Made by a program: the position numbers and the translations under genes. DNA of 64,000 bases from Ancylobacter radicis (GTDB taxonomy: Bacteria > Pseudomonadota > Alphaproteobacteria > Rhizobiales > Xanthobacteraceae): contig NZ_JAHCQH010000004.1 in NCBI RefSeq assembly GCF_018449475.1, forward strand, positions 1 through 64,000, given 5' to 3'. This document shows positions 26,285 to 37,486 of this stretch, piece by piece (the stretch's first letter is position 1; each line of letters begins with the position of its first letter). The notes beneath the pieces were generated by a model that worked only from the letters and a program-made list of their open reading frames with translations, was not told the origin of the DNA and did no database searches.

Positions 26285-26331
26285 GGCATACTGCAATAAA
26301 GTATGCCCGCATGGCAGGCATGCGTTATTGC
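26285..26331. promoter_or_regulatory. Overlapping alternative hairpins
   Basis: Hairpin A pairs GGCATACT (26285-26292) with AGTATGCC (26300-26307). Hairpin B pairs GCAATAAAGTATGCC (26293-26307) with GGCATGCGTTATTGC (26317-26331), with 13 of 15 matches and a 9-base loop. The two share the arm 26300-26307, so they cannot form together. On the plus strand they lie in the leader of the DUF2380 gene; on the minus strand they lie upstream of the orphan terminator. The remaining gap (26126-26454) shows no other recognised feature. Confidence 0.55.
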
Positions 26332-26454
26332 ATTCGGCCCGTCACATGGCTGTTACTGCCTGTAGAATGTGCGTCAAATTTTTGTCGCGGTGATTGGAAC
26401 GGAACCGCGTACCACGCTAGGTTTCCCTGGGGCAGTGCAGCCAGGGAGGGTGCC

Positions 26455-27039
26455 GTGGTCGTTTGCGCGTTCAGAGCCTCATCATGTGACACTGCACCTG
26501 TCGCGGCGGCCCCGGTGCCATGCCGCGCGGTGTCCGGGGCGGCATCCGTCATCCTGCTATGCGCGCTGCTGCTGGGTGTCACCCTTGCGCCGGCCGTGGC
26601 GCGGGCCGGGGTGCCGGTGCTGGCCGTGGCCGAGATCGGCCTGGTGAATTTTTCCGGCGAGGGGAGCGATGCCGCCGAGGATGAGGCGCGCGGGCATGCC
26701 GTTACCGCGGCGATCATCCGCGAGGCGGGCGAGGGCGGCAATCTCGTCGTCGTGCCGCTCGCCTGCAAGGGCACCTGCAATTTCGATGCGGCGGGAGTGG
26801 AAGCGCTGCGCCGCCGCGCCCATGCGGCTGGTGCCAGCCACGTACTGGTGGGGAGCGTCCGCCGGATCGGCGCTGCCGTGGCGCTGCTGCGGGTGTCCGT
26901 TCTCGACACTGGCAGCGGGCAGATGACGATGGACCGGATGCTGAGCTTTCGCGGCGACAGCGATACCGGCTGGGCCTATGCCGCGTCCTTCGTCGCCCGC
27001 GAGGTGGCGGAGGCGCTGCTGCCCCCGCCAGCGCCCTGA
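26455..27039 (+). CDS. DUF2380-type exported protein
   Basis: A 194-residue protein from a GTG at 26455, chosen because AGGGAGG lies about 5 bases upstream. A hydrophobic signal (ASVILLCALLLGVTLAPAVARAG) ends near residue 50. The mature part has VPVLAVAEIGLVNFSGEGSD, then LVVVPLACKGTCNFDAAGVEALRRRAHAAGASHVLVGSVRRIG (outline), and a late ALLRVSVLDTGSGQM. This pattern matches DUF2380 proteins, which resemble a TolB/penicillin-binding-lipoprotein-like sensor fold. The function is unknown. A shorter start at GTG 26515 is possible. It is convergent with the LysR gene, with 4 bases between them. Confidence 0.75.
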   Translation: MVVCAFRASSCDTAPVAAAPVPCRAVSGAASVILLCALLLGVTLAPAVARAGVPVLAVAEIGLVNFSGEGSDAAEDEARGHAVTAAIIREAGEGGNLVVVPLACKGTCNFDAAGVEALRRRAHAAGASHVLVGSVRRIGAAVALLRVSVLDTGSGQMTMDRMLSFRGDSDTGWAYAASFVAREVAEALLPPPAP

Positions 27040-27043
27040 GGGG

Positions 27044-27967
27044 TCAGAAGTTCCAGCGTTGCGCCTTGGCGACGAGGAAGTCGCGGAACACCTGGATGCG
27101 GGCCACCGAGCGCATTTCCTGCGGGTAGACGAAATAGGCCTCCAGCGTCGGCGTGGTGCGCTCGGGGAAAAGCTGTACCAGCGTCGCCGAGTCCTCCAGC
27201 AGATAGTCCGGCACGATGCCGATGCCGACGCCGCGCTCCACGGCCCGCTTGAGGCCGAGCACGTTGTTGACGGACAGCGAGGGCGTGCGGCCTTCCTTGC
27301 CGTCCTCCAGCCCCGCCCGCTCCAGCCAGTTCAGCTCCTGGAAATAGGAGGGGATCGGGCCGCCGAGCAGGATGATGCGGTGCTTCTCCAGCTCGTCCAG
27401 CGTGCGCGGGTGGCCGTTGCGCTTGAGATATTCGGCCGAGGCGAAGGCGTGGAAATGCACGGTGAACAGCTTGCGCTGGATCAGGTCCGGCTGCACCGGC
27501 TGGCGCAGGCGGATGGCGACGTCGGCCTCGCGCATGGCAAGGTCGAGCTCGTCATCGGTCAGGATCAGCGTGATGCGGATGTCGGGATAGAGTTCGAGGA
27601 ACTCGCCGATGCGCGCGGTCAGCCAATGGGTGCCCAGACCCATGGTGGTGGTGACGCGCAATTCGCCGTTCGGCTTCTCGCGACTGTCGGTCAGCTTGGC
27701 CCGCGCGGCCTCCAGCTTCATGAACACTTCGTGCGCGGTGCGGTAGAGCAGGTCGCCCTGCTCGGTCAGGATCAGACCGCGCGCATGGCGGTGAAACAGC
27801 GGGATGTTGAGTTCCTGCTCCAGCGCCGAGACCTGACGGCTGACCGCCGATTGCGAGAGGCCCAGCGCCTCGCCCGCATGGGTGAAGGAGCCGGCCTCCG
27901 CGGCGACGTGGAACACTTTCAGCTTGTCCCAGTCCATGTCGCGCGCGCGGTTCGCCTTGTTGTCCAT
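27044..27967 (-). CDS. LysR-family transcriptional regulator
   Basis: A 307-residue regulator with an N-terminal winged helix-turn-helix (WDKLKVFHVAAEAGSFTHAGEALGLSQSAVSRQVSALEQEL, residues ~12-52, in outline) and a periplasmic-binding-type effector domain (LRVTTTMGLGTHWLTARIGEFLELYPDI onward). It starts 14 bases after the trxB stop, so both are probably in one transcript, an arrangement seen widely in Hyphomicrobiales. The ligand and targets are unknown. The extended DMDWDKLKVF opening fits the family, so the ATG at 27967 is kept. Confidence 0.93.
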   Translation of the reverse strand: MDNKANRARDMDWDKLKVFHVAAEAGSFTHAGEALGLSQSAVSRQVSALEQELNIPLFHRHARGLILTEQGDLLYRTAHEVFMKLEAARAKLTDSREKPNGELRVTTTMGLGTHWLTARIGEFLELYPDIRITLILTDDELDLAMREADVAIRLRQPVQPDLIQRKLFTVHFHAFASAEYLKRNGHPRTLDELEKHRIILLGGPIPSYFQELNWLERAGLEDGKEGRTPSLSVNNVLGLKRAVERGVGIGIVPDYLLEDSATLVQLFPERTTPTLEAYFVYPQEMRSVARIQVFRDFLVAKAQRWNF

Positions 27968-27981
27968 GGCTCAGAGCTTCC

Positions 27982-28962
27982 TCATTCCGCGGCCTGCGCC
28001 AGCGGCTCCCGGGCGGCGATAAAACGCTCCGCCTCCAGCGCGGCCATGCAGCCCATGCCGGCGGCGGTCACGGCCTGACGGAACACATCGTCGGCGACGT
28101 CGCCGGCGGCGAACACGCCCTCCACCGAGGTCTGGGTGGAGGAGGGGACGGTCCAGATATAGCCTGACGGCTTCAGCTTGAGCTGGCCTTGCACCAGATC
28201 GGTCGCCGGGGCGTGGCCGATGGCGATGAACACACCATCCGCCGGCCGCTCGGTGAGCGCGCCGGTGACGACATCCTTGAGCACCACGCCGGTGACCTTG
28301 GTCGGCTCGCTCTGGCCCTTCACCTCATGCAGGGCCGCGTTCCAGACCACCTCGACCTTGGGGTGGGCGAACAGCCGCTCCTGCAGGATGCGCTCGGCGC
28401 GGAAGCTGTCGCGCCGGTGCACCACGGTGACCTTGGAGGCGAAATTGGTGAGGAACAGCGCCTCCTCGACCGCGGTGTTGCCGCCGCCGATGACGATGAC
28501 CTCCTTGCCCCGGTAGAAGAAGCCGTCGCAGGTGGCGCAGGCCGAGACGCCATGGCCGCGATAGGCCTGCTCGGAGGGCAGGTCGAGCCAGCGGGCCTGC
28601 GCGCCGGTGGCGAGGATCAGGGTTTCGGCCATCCACACCGTGCCGGAATCGGTCTCCAGCCGGAACGGGCGGGCGGAGAAATCCACTCGGGTGACGATGT
28701 CGTTGACGATGCGGGTGCCCATCTTCTCGGCCTGGGCCTGCATCTGCTCCATCAGCCACGGCCCCTGGATCGGATCGGCGAAGCCGGGATAATTCTCGAC
28801 ATCGGTGGTGATGGTGAGCTGGCCGCCGGGCTGGATGCCCTGGATCAGCACCGGCTCCAGCATGGCGCGGGCGGCATAGACGGCGGCCGTATAGCCCGCC
28901 GGGCCGGAGCCGATGATCAGCACCTTGACGTGGTTGGAGGCGGGGATGGACGCCGACGACAT
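27982..28962 (-). CDS. trxB: Thioredoxin reductase
   Basis: A 326-residue flavoenzyme that passes electrons from NADPH through FAD to thioredoxin. The redox pair is Cys142 and Cys145 (CATC), flanked by VSACATCDGFFYRG. The FAD motif GSGPAGYTAAVYAARA is at 18-33, and the NADPH motif IGGGNTAVEEALFLTNFASKV (start and end shown) follows. The C-terminal FAAGDVADDVFRQAVTAAGMG is intact. It leads the trxB-LysR operon and is divergent from the Lrp gene. The 264-bp gap holds both promoters; no regulator site is clear. Confidence 0.96.
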   Translation of the reverse strand: MSSASIPASNHVKVLIIGSGPAGYTAAVYAARAMLEPVLIQGIQPGGQLTITTDVENYPGFADPIQGPWLMEQMQAQAEKMGTRIVNDIVTRVDFSARPFRLETDSGTVWMAETLILATGAQARWLDLPSEQAYRGHGVSACATCDGFFYRGKEVIVIGGGNTAVEEALFLTNFASKVTVVHRRDSFRAERILQERLFAHPKVEVVWNAALHEVKGQSEPTKVTGVVLKDVVTGALTERPADGVFIAIGHAPATDLVQGQLKLKPSGYIWTVPSSTQTSVEGVFAAGDVADDVFRQAVTAAGMGCMAALEAERFIAAREPLAQAAE

Positions 28963-29226
28963 GGCAAACTCGCTCGGTTTCGGAGCGGGCGAGGGTCGCC
29001 GCGCGCCGCAGACGTATCAGATCGGATGGCGACACGGCACGGGCCGCAAGCGGCGCCGGGGTCAGCCATGCGAAAATGTAGGGACTGAGCCCCTCTCCTG
29101 CAAGAAGGGCATGGGAGCGCGGCTGTCTATCCTTTAGTTTTCCAGAGGGAACATTGCGCCGGGCGGAGGCGCAAGATAATTGCTCAGGCGGCCGCCCTCC
29201 CGCGCGGCCGGAACCGGAGGACCCGC

Positions 29227-29703
29227 GTGGCTCGGCGCATCGACGCGATCGACTGGAACATCCTGCGCGAATTGCAGGATGATGGCCGCATCACCAATGT
29301 GGAGCTCTCGCAGCGCGTCGGCATTTCCGCCCCGCCCTCGCTGCGTCGCGTGCGCGCGCTGGAGGAGGAGGGCATCATCAAGGGCTACCGCGCCCTGCTC
29401 GACGAGAAGAAGCTCGGCTTCGACCTGATGGCCTTCGCCATGGTGCATCTGGTGAGCCAGGCCGAGGGGGACCTCACCGCCTTCGCCGATCAGGTGGAAC
29501 GCTGGCCGCTGGTGCGGGCCTGCTGGATGCTGTCCGGCGAGACCGATTTCATCCTGCTCTGCGTGGCCCCGGACCTGCGCAGCTTCCAGAATTTCGTGCT
29601 GGAACTCACCGGCGCGCCCAATGTGCGCAATGTGAAGACCGCGCTGACGCTGAAGCAGACCAAGGACGCGGCCGTGGTGCCGATGGAGAACACGCTGCCA
29701 TGA
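29227..29703 (+). CDS. Lrp/AsnC-family transcriptional regulator
   Basis: A 158-residue regulator with an N-terminal winged helix (DAIDWNILRELQDDGRITNVELSQRVGISAPPSLRRVRALEEEGII, in outline, residues ~6-50) and a C-terminal RAM domain (GFDLMAFAMVHLVSQAEGDL ... ACWMLSGETDFILL). It starts with GTG at 29227. The gene stands divergent from trxB, a neighbourhood conserved in many Hyphomicrobiales. Its effector is probably an amino acid, unproven here. It is followed 28 bases later by the ELM1-like gene, so the two may share a transcript. Confidence 0.93.
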   Translation: MARRIDAIDWNILRELQDDGRITNVELSQRVGISAPPSLRRVRALEEEGIIKGYRALLDEKKLGFDLMAFAMVHLVSQAEGDLTAFADQVERWPLVRACWMLSGETDFILLCVAPDLRSFQNFVLELTGAPNVRNVKTALTLKQTKDAAVVPMENTLP

Positions 29704-29731
29704 CGGGCGGGCGGCGTTGGAGTGGGGCGGC

Positions 29732-30784
29732 GTGACGCACGTTCTCATCCTGCGCGACGCCAAGCCCGGCCATTTCCACCAGGCCGAGGGTGTGGCGCTG
29801 GCGCTGGCGCGGCTCACCCCGATCGAGGCCGACCGGCTGGAGGTGCGCCCGGCGCGCCTCGCCACCAGCGACATGCGCAAATTCATCATGCGCCGCTTCG
29901 GCCGGGATGCGCGGTTCTGGCTGCGCTGGATGTACGCCATCGACCTCGACGCGGTGGCGCGGCCGCAGGTGATCGTCGGCTCCGGCTGGCCGACCATCGC
30001 CGCCGGGCTGCTGCTGTCACGCCATTTCGACGTGCCCTTCGTGTTCGCCGGGCCGATCGGCGGCTACCGGACCGGGCCGCAGGTGATCAGCCTGGTCGCC
30101 TCGCCGCGGCAGGCGGGCGATCCCGGCGCGGTGCTGGCGCCGATCCCCTGCACGGTCGATCCCGACGCCTACCCGGCGCCGCGCCGGCTGATGAGCGCGG
30201 GCGACCTCGACGGCGCCTCGCTCGGCCTGCTGATCGGCGGCTCGGCCTATCGCCGGGAGTTCCCGCAGAAGGAATGGGACGCGCTGCTCGCCTTCGTGCC
30301 CGAACTGGCGGCGCGCTATGGCGTGCGCTGGCGCGTCTCCACCTCGCGCCGCACGCCGGACACGGTGGCGGACCGTTTCAAGGCGCTGGCGCAGGCGGGC
30401 GTGCTCGCGCAGTTCATCGACTACCGCGATGCCGGGGCCGGCTCGGTGCGCGACCTGTTCGGCGCCGACGCGCTGGTGGTCACCGAGGATTCCATGTCCA
30501 TGCTGGCGGAAGGGCTCGCCGCCCGCCGCCCGGTGGTGGCGCTGAAGTCGGCGCGCGTGCACAAGGCCTATGCCAATGAGGTGATCGCCGGCATGGCCGG
30601 GCCGCGCCTCGACGGGGCCAGCCTTGCCATCCTGCCGATGGCCGGCGTGACGCCCGAGGCTTTCGTCGCCACGCTCACCCGCCTGACGCCGCCGGCGGAG
30701 GATGCGCGCGACGCCATCGCCCGCGCCATCGCGCCCCGGCTGGCGCCGCTGCTCGGCCTTTCACCCGCCCGGAGTGCCCCATGA
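29732..30784 (+). CDS. Mitochondrial fission ELM1-like protein (DUF1022)
   Basis: A 350-residue protein with the ELM1/DUF1022 fold, which resembles GT-B glycosyltransferases. Visible motifs are HVLILRDAKPGHFHQAEGVALAL (start shown only), VIVGSGWPTIAAGLLLSRHF, LLIGGSAYRREFPQKEW, RVSTSRRTPDTVADRF and ALVVTEDSMSMLAEGLAARRPVVALKS. In plants ELM1 aids mitochondrial fission; in bacteria the protein is linked to envelope sugar synthesis and its substrate is unknown. I chose the GTG at 29732 over a TTG at 29717, because it begins right at the conserved strand. The last 4 bases overlap the next ATG. Confidence 0.85.
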   Translation: MTHVLILRDAKPGHFHQAEGVALALARLTPIEADRLEVRPARLATSDMRKFIMRRFGRDARFWLRWMYAIDLDAVARPQVIVGSGWPTIAAGLLLSRHFDVPFVFAGPIGGYRTGPQVISLVASPRQAGDPGAVLAPIPCTVDPDAYPAPRRLMSAGDLDGASLGLLIGGSAYRREFPQKEWDALLAFVPELAARYGVRWRVSTSRRTPDTVADRFKALAQAGVLAQFIDYRDAGAGSVRDLFGADALVVTEDSMSMLAEGLAARRPVVALKSARVHKAYANEVIAGMAGPRLDGASLAILPMAGVTPEAFVATLTRLTPPAEDARDAIARAIAPRLAPLLGLSPARSAP

Positions 30785-31605
30785 GTCTCGCTTTCATCTG
30801 CCTCAAATGGGGCGAGGCCTATCCGGCCGAGGATGTGAACGTGCTCTATCAGGGCGTGCGCGACCATGTCAGCGAGCCGTTCCGCTTCATCTGCCTGACC
30901 GACCGGCCGGACGGGCTGCGCCCCGAGGTCGAGGTCGCCGACCTTCCCGCCACGGGCGCGCTCGGCCTGCGCTGGGGCGGCTGCTGGCCGAAGCTCGGCA
31001 TGTTCACACCGGGGCTGCTGGAGGGCGTCGACCTCGCCGTTTTCCTCGATCTCGACGTGGTGATCCTGCGCTCCTTCGACCCGATCCTCGCCCATATCCG
31101 CGCGATCCCCGGCCTGCATGTGCTGCGCGAGTGGAACCCCAATGTGTGGGAGTTGCTGCCGGTCTCGCTGCGGCCGGATCGCGGCGCGCAGAGCTCCATG
31201 GTCGCCTGGCGGCCGGGCGAGCAGGACCATCTCTATCTGGAGGCTATGGCCAATCCCGAGGCGGCCTATGCCATTGCCAAGAACGACCAGCGTTACATCG
31301 GGCTGAAGGCGCGCAACTGCCATTACCTGCCGCCGGGCTTCGCCGTGTCGTTCCGCCGGCACCTCGTGCCGCATTACCCGCTGAACTTCCTGTCGACGCG
31401 CATCCGCCGGCCGCGCAAGGCCGCGCTGGTGGTGTTCCACGGCGTGCCCAAGCCGATCGACGTGGCGCGCGACGCGGCGGGCGCCTGGGGCACCAGGATG
31501 CGGCCGGGCTTCGGGCCGGTGGACTGGGTGCGCGATTACTGGCAGCGGGGGCTGAAAGGCACGCGCGCGGCCTTCGCGGCGCGGGGCAGATCGCCTGACG
31601 CCTGA
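30781..31605 (+). CDS. Glycosyltransferase (GT-A like) in the ELM1 pair
   Basis: A 274-residue protein with the GT-A metal motif DLDVV (VFLDLDVVILRSF, residues ~95-99) and a conserved opening LAFICLKWGEAYPAEDVNVLY. HVLREWNPNVWELLP and SMVAWRPGEQDHLY mark acceptor-side segments. Such proteins transfer sugars to lipopolysaccharide or capsule. It overlaps the ELM1-like gene by 4 bases, so both are made together. It is convergent with the next gene by 6 bases. Donor and acceptor are unknown. Confidence 0.85.
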   Translation: MSLAFICLKWGEAYPAEDVNVLYQGVRDHVSEPFRFICLTDRPDGLRPEVEVADLPATGALGLRWGGCWPKLGMFTPGLLEGVDLAVFLDLDVVILRSFDPILAHIRAIPGLHVLREWNPNVWELLPVSLRPDRGAQSSMVAWRPGEQDHLYLEAMANPEAAYAIAKNDQRYIGLKARNCHYLPPGFAVSFRRHLVPHYPLNFLSTRIRRPRKAALVVFHGVPKPIDVARDAAGAWGTRMRPGFGPVDWVRDYWQRGLKGTRAAFAARGRSPDA

Positions 31606-31611
31606 CGCCGA

Positions 31612-32751
31612 TCAGCCGCGCCAGATTTCCTCATAGACGGCGTTGATCTTCTGCGCCTCGCGCTCGATGGAATACTCCGCCAGCACATGGGCCCGCGCGG
31701 CGCGGCCGACCGCCTCGCGCGCGCCCTCGTCCAGGCCCATCAGCCGGGCGATGGCGGCGGTGAGCGCGGCCTGATCGTCCACCGGCACGAGATGGCCGGT
31801 CTCGCCATCCCTCACCAGCTCGGCGGCGGCGCCGGCGCGGGCGGCCACCACCGGCGTGCCGCTGGCCATTGCCTCGATCGGCACCAGACCGAAGCCCTCC
31901 CAGCGCGCGGGAATGACCGCGACCGAGAGGCAGCGGAACCAGCCCGGCATGGACGCAATCGGCTGCTCGCCGAGAATAAGGAGGCGCGCCTCCAGCCCGG
32001 CGGCGGCGATGCGGGCTTTCAGGGCGGTGAGAAAGGACTGTTCGGAGGGCGTGGACAGGCCGATCACCACCGCCGTCCAGTCGGGATGAGCGGGCAGCAG
32101 CTCGATCATCGCCTCGACGAACAGGTCCTGCCCCTTCTGGTAGCGGACGCGGCCGAACACGCCGATGCCGTGGCGGCCCGGCAGCCCTGTCGCGGCCCAG
32201 GCGGCCGCACGGTCCGGGGCGGGATGGTAGGTGTCGGTATCGACGCCGTGCATCACCACGGTCGAGGGCACGTCGAGATAGGAGGCGGCCTGCGGCGAGG
32301 TGGCGATCACCCGGTCCATGCGGGCGATTAGGAAGCGCAGGAAAGGCCCGTGCCGCTTCTGCGCGGCCGAGGTGAAGACCAGCTTCCAGGGCTGGCGCAG
32401 CAGATCGCGCAGCAGGATGCCGACCATCATTTCGGTGTCGCGGCGCGCATGCCAGATGCGCCAGCGGCGCTGCGAGGGGCGGCGCCAGCTGCCCAGACGG
32501 AACACGCGCCAGCGGAGCTGCGGCACGCGGGCCGGCAGCGGCCCGAGCGCGCGGATGGCGATGTGCCGGGCCTGCGCCGGGACCACGCCGATCACCGTGG
32601 CGACCACTCCCGAGAATCGCTTCTTGAAGCTCGGCGCGACGGCAACGATGCCGTCGGGCCAGCTTTCATCGGACCCGCCCTCATGAGACCGGCTTTCGTG
32701 ATGCCGGCTTCGGTCGAGCGGGGTTCCGGGGGAGGGGGCGTTCGGGTTCAT
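31612..32751 (-). CDS. lpcC: Glycosyltransferase family 4, LpcC-like (LPS core)
   Basis: A 379-residue GT-B enzyme. The family-4 motif EGFGLVPIEAMASGTPVVA (Glu-x7-Glu) is near residues 285-303, and FGRVRYQKGQDLFVEAM is the phosphate-binding region. Together with KRHGPFLRFLIARMDRVIATS it matches LpcC, the rhizobial mannosyltransferase of the LPS core. The first ~30 residues (MNPNAPSPGTPLDRSRHHES) are low-complexity and may not be translated; the core starts near GIVAVAPSFKKRFSGVV. It lies 25 bases downstream of greA on the same strand and may be co-transcribed. The symbol is a family-level assignment. Confidence 0.83.
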   Translation of the reverse strand: MNPNAPSPGTPLDRSRHHESRSHEGGSDESWPDGIVAVAPSFKKRFSGVVATVIGVVPAQARHIAIRALGPLPARVPQLRWRVFRLGSWRRPSQRRWRIWHARRDTEMMVGILLRDLLRQPWKLVFTSAAQKRHGPFLRFLIARMDRVIATSPQAASYLDVPSTVVMHGVDTDTYHPAPDRAAAWAATGLPGRHGIGVFGRVRYQKGQDLFVEAMIELLPAHPDWTAVVIGLSTPSEQSFLTALKARIAAAGLEARLLILGEQPIASMPGWFRCLSVAVIPARWEGFGLVPIEAMASGTPVVAARAGAAAELVRDGETGHLVPVDDQAALTAAIARLMGLDEGAREAVGRAARAHVLAEYSIEREAQKINAVYEEIWRG

Positions 32752-32776
32752 GGCGTGGCCGCGCGGGGCGGCGTGC

Positions 32777-33250
32777 TCAGGCGAAGCGCACGTGGGCGAT
32801 CTCGTAGGAGCGGGCGCCCTTGGGGGTGACCACCTCCACAGAGGTGCCGCACTTCTTGCCGATCAGCGCGCGCGCCATCGGCGAGGAGATGGAGATGCGC
32901 CCCGCCTTGGCATCGGCTTCCATGTCGCCGACGATCTGCCAGATGCGCTCTTCCTCGGTGTCCTCGTCGATCAGCGTCACCGTGGCGCCGAACTTGACGA
33001 CATCGCCGCTGAGCTTGGCCACGTCGATGATCTCGGCGCGCGAGAGCTTGTCCTCAAGCTCGGCGATCCGGCCCTCGTTCAGCGCCTGCTGCTCCTTCGC
33101 CGCGTGATATTCCGCATTCTCGGAGAGGTCGCCATGGTCGCGCGCCTCGGAGATGGCACTGATGATGCGGGGGCGTTCGACCTGCTGGCGCTGCTTGAGT
33201 TCAACTTCCAGGGCCTGATAGCCCCCAGCGGTCATCGGAAATTTTTCCAT
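32777..33250 (-). CDS. greA: Transcription elongation factor GreA
   Basis: A 157-residue factor that rescues backtracked RNA polymerase by stimulating transcript cleavage. It has the coiled-coil N-terminus ([20 protein letters not shown] ... [30 protein letters not shown], in outline) and a C-terminal FKBP-like domain ending YEIAHVRFA. The acidic tip residues of the coiled coil (DLSENAEY) are present. The start follows GGGAGG by about 14 bases. It lies downstream of carB, with a 142-bp gap that contains mutually exclusive hairpins. Confidence 0.96.
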   Translation of the reverse strand: MEKFPMTAGGYQALEVELKQRQQVERPRIISAISEARDHGDLSENAEYHAAKEQQALNEGRIAELEDKLSRAEIIDVAKLSGDVVKFGATVTLIDEDTEEERIWQIVGDMEADAKAGRISISSPMARALIGKKCGTSVEVVTPKGARSYEIAHVRFA

Positions 33251-33282
33251 TGGTCTTTTCTTGACCTCCCAAAAGCAAATGG

Positions 33283-33329
33283 AGCCCCCGCAGGGGCTTG
33301 CCGTTTCCCCTTAAAGGGAGTGGCAAGCC
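33283..33329 (-). promoter_or_regulatory. Alternative hairpins between carB and greA
   Basis: Reading on the minus strand, GGCTTGCC (33329-33322) can pair with GGCAAGCC (33302-33295). The latter overlaps a second GC stem (33298-33283, GCCCC / GGGGC) that precedes TCCATTTGCTTTT. The first hairpin would block the second. This could be a weak carB terminator or a leader switch for greA. Confidence 0.45.
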
Positions 33330-33392
33330 GTCCGCGACAGGCTCAATTGTCATCCGTCGTTCACATGCGTCCCGACGCGCCTACTGGCGCGA

Positions 33393-36728
<3,336 letters not shown>

Positions 36729-36767
36729 CGGATCCCGTGCGGCTCGCGCAATTGGTCCGGGCGCACG

Positions 36768-36796
36768 AAAAAGGACGCGTTGCGCAACGCGTCCTT
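36768..36796 (-). terminator. Intrinsic terminator 40 bases before the carB start
   Basis: A perfect 26-bp palindrome (AAGGACGCGTTGC / GCAACGCGTCCTT, 36771-36796) is followed on the minus strand by TTTTT (36772-36768). It ends the cupin transcript or attenuates carB. The space between its T-run and the carB ATG (about 39 bp) is too short for an ordinary promoter with leader. Confidence 0.8.
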
Positions 36797-36935
36797 GGGC
36801 GGACCCGGATTGAACTTTCTGGGCGGAGTTTGCCCCCGCAATTGCGGCTTCCCTTAAACCAGATTCCCGCAGGGGGGAAGGGCCGGGCGCAAAACCGGCC
36901 TGCACGCGGCGCATGGCGGCCGTGCGGCAGGCGGA

Positions 36936-37439
36936 TCAGCCCTTCCACAGCCGCGTCAGCGGACCCGCCGCGCCGCCGACTGGGTCGCTGGACGGAAGGG
37001 GCACGCGGGCGATGGCGGCGAACGCGCGCGGCAGGTCCGCCGCCTCCGGGCGCTCGATCTGGTAGTCCTGGCCGGGCGGGTAGGCGCCGACGATGAGGAA
37101 GTCGCCGCTGGCGGTCAGCCGCCTGTGGCCGGTGCCGGCGGGCAGCACCAATGCGTCCCCGGCGGCGATCTCGATTGTGTCGCCGTCCTCGCCGCCAATC
37201 TGCACGCGGGCCCGCCCGCTCGCCACCATCAGCGCCTCATGGGCGGTGCTGTGGAAGTGATGGTAGTCGAAAATGCCGTTGCGCCAGCGGCACTCCCAGC
37301 CATTGGCGTTCACATGGGTCTCGATGGCGCCGGCATCGGCCGGCAGCGCGGCCCGGTAGATCAGCACGGGCAGGGCCGGGTTGTTCGGCACGCCCTGGGA
37401 CGGCGGGAACAGACGGGTCTGTGGCTCGATCATCGGCAT
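36936..37439 (-). CDS. Cupin-domain protein
   Basis: A 167-residue single cupin. The metal-binding motifs are HFHSTAHEALMVASGRARVQIGG (His-x-His-x4-Glu-type: HHFHSTAHE) and LPAGTGHRRL (second His). The opening (PQTRLFPPSQGVPNNPALPVLIY) resembles YjlB-like cupins. The enzyme activity or ligand is unknown. It lies upstream of carB, with the terminator in the gap, and downstream of the UdgX gene by 47 bp on the same strand. Confidence 0.85.
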   Translation of the reverse strand: MPMIEPQTRLFPPSQGVPNNPALPVLIYRAALPADAGAIETHVNANGWECRWRNGIFDYHHFHSTAHEALMVASGRARVQIGGEDGDTIEIAAGDALVLPAGTGHRRLTASGDFLIVGAYPPGQDYQIERPEAADLPRAFAAIARVPLPSSDPVGGAAGPLTRLWKG

Positions 37440-37486
37440 CTCCTCCTCCTCGGGCTAACCGCCGCCCGGGAGGGCGGTTCCCCGGC

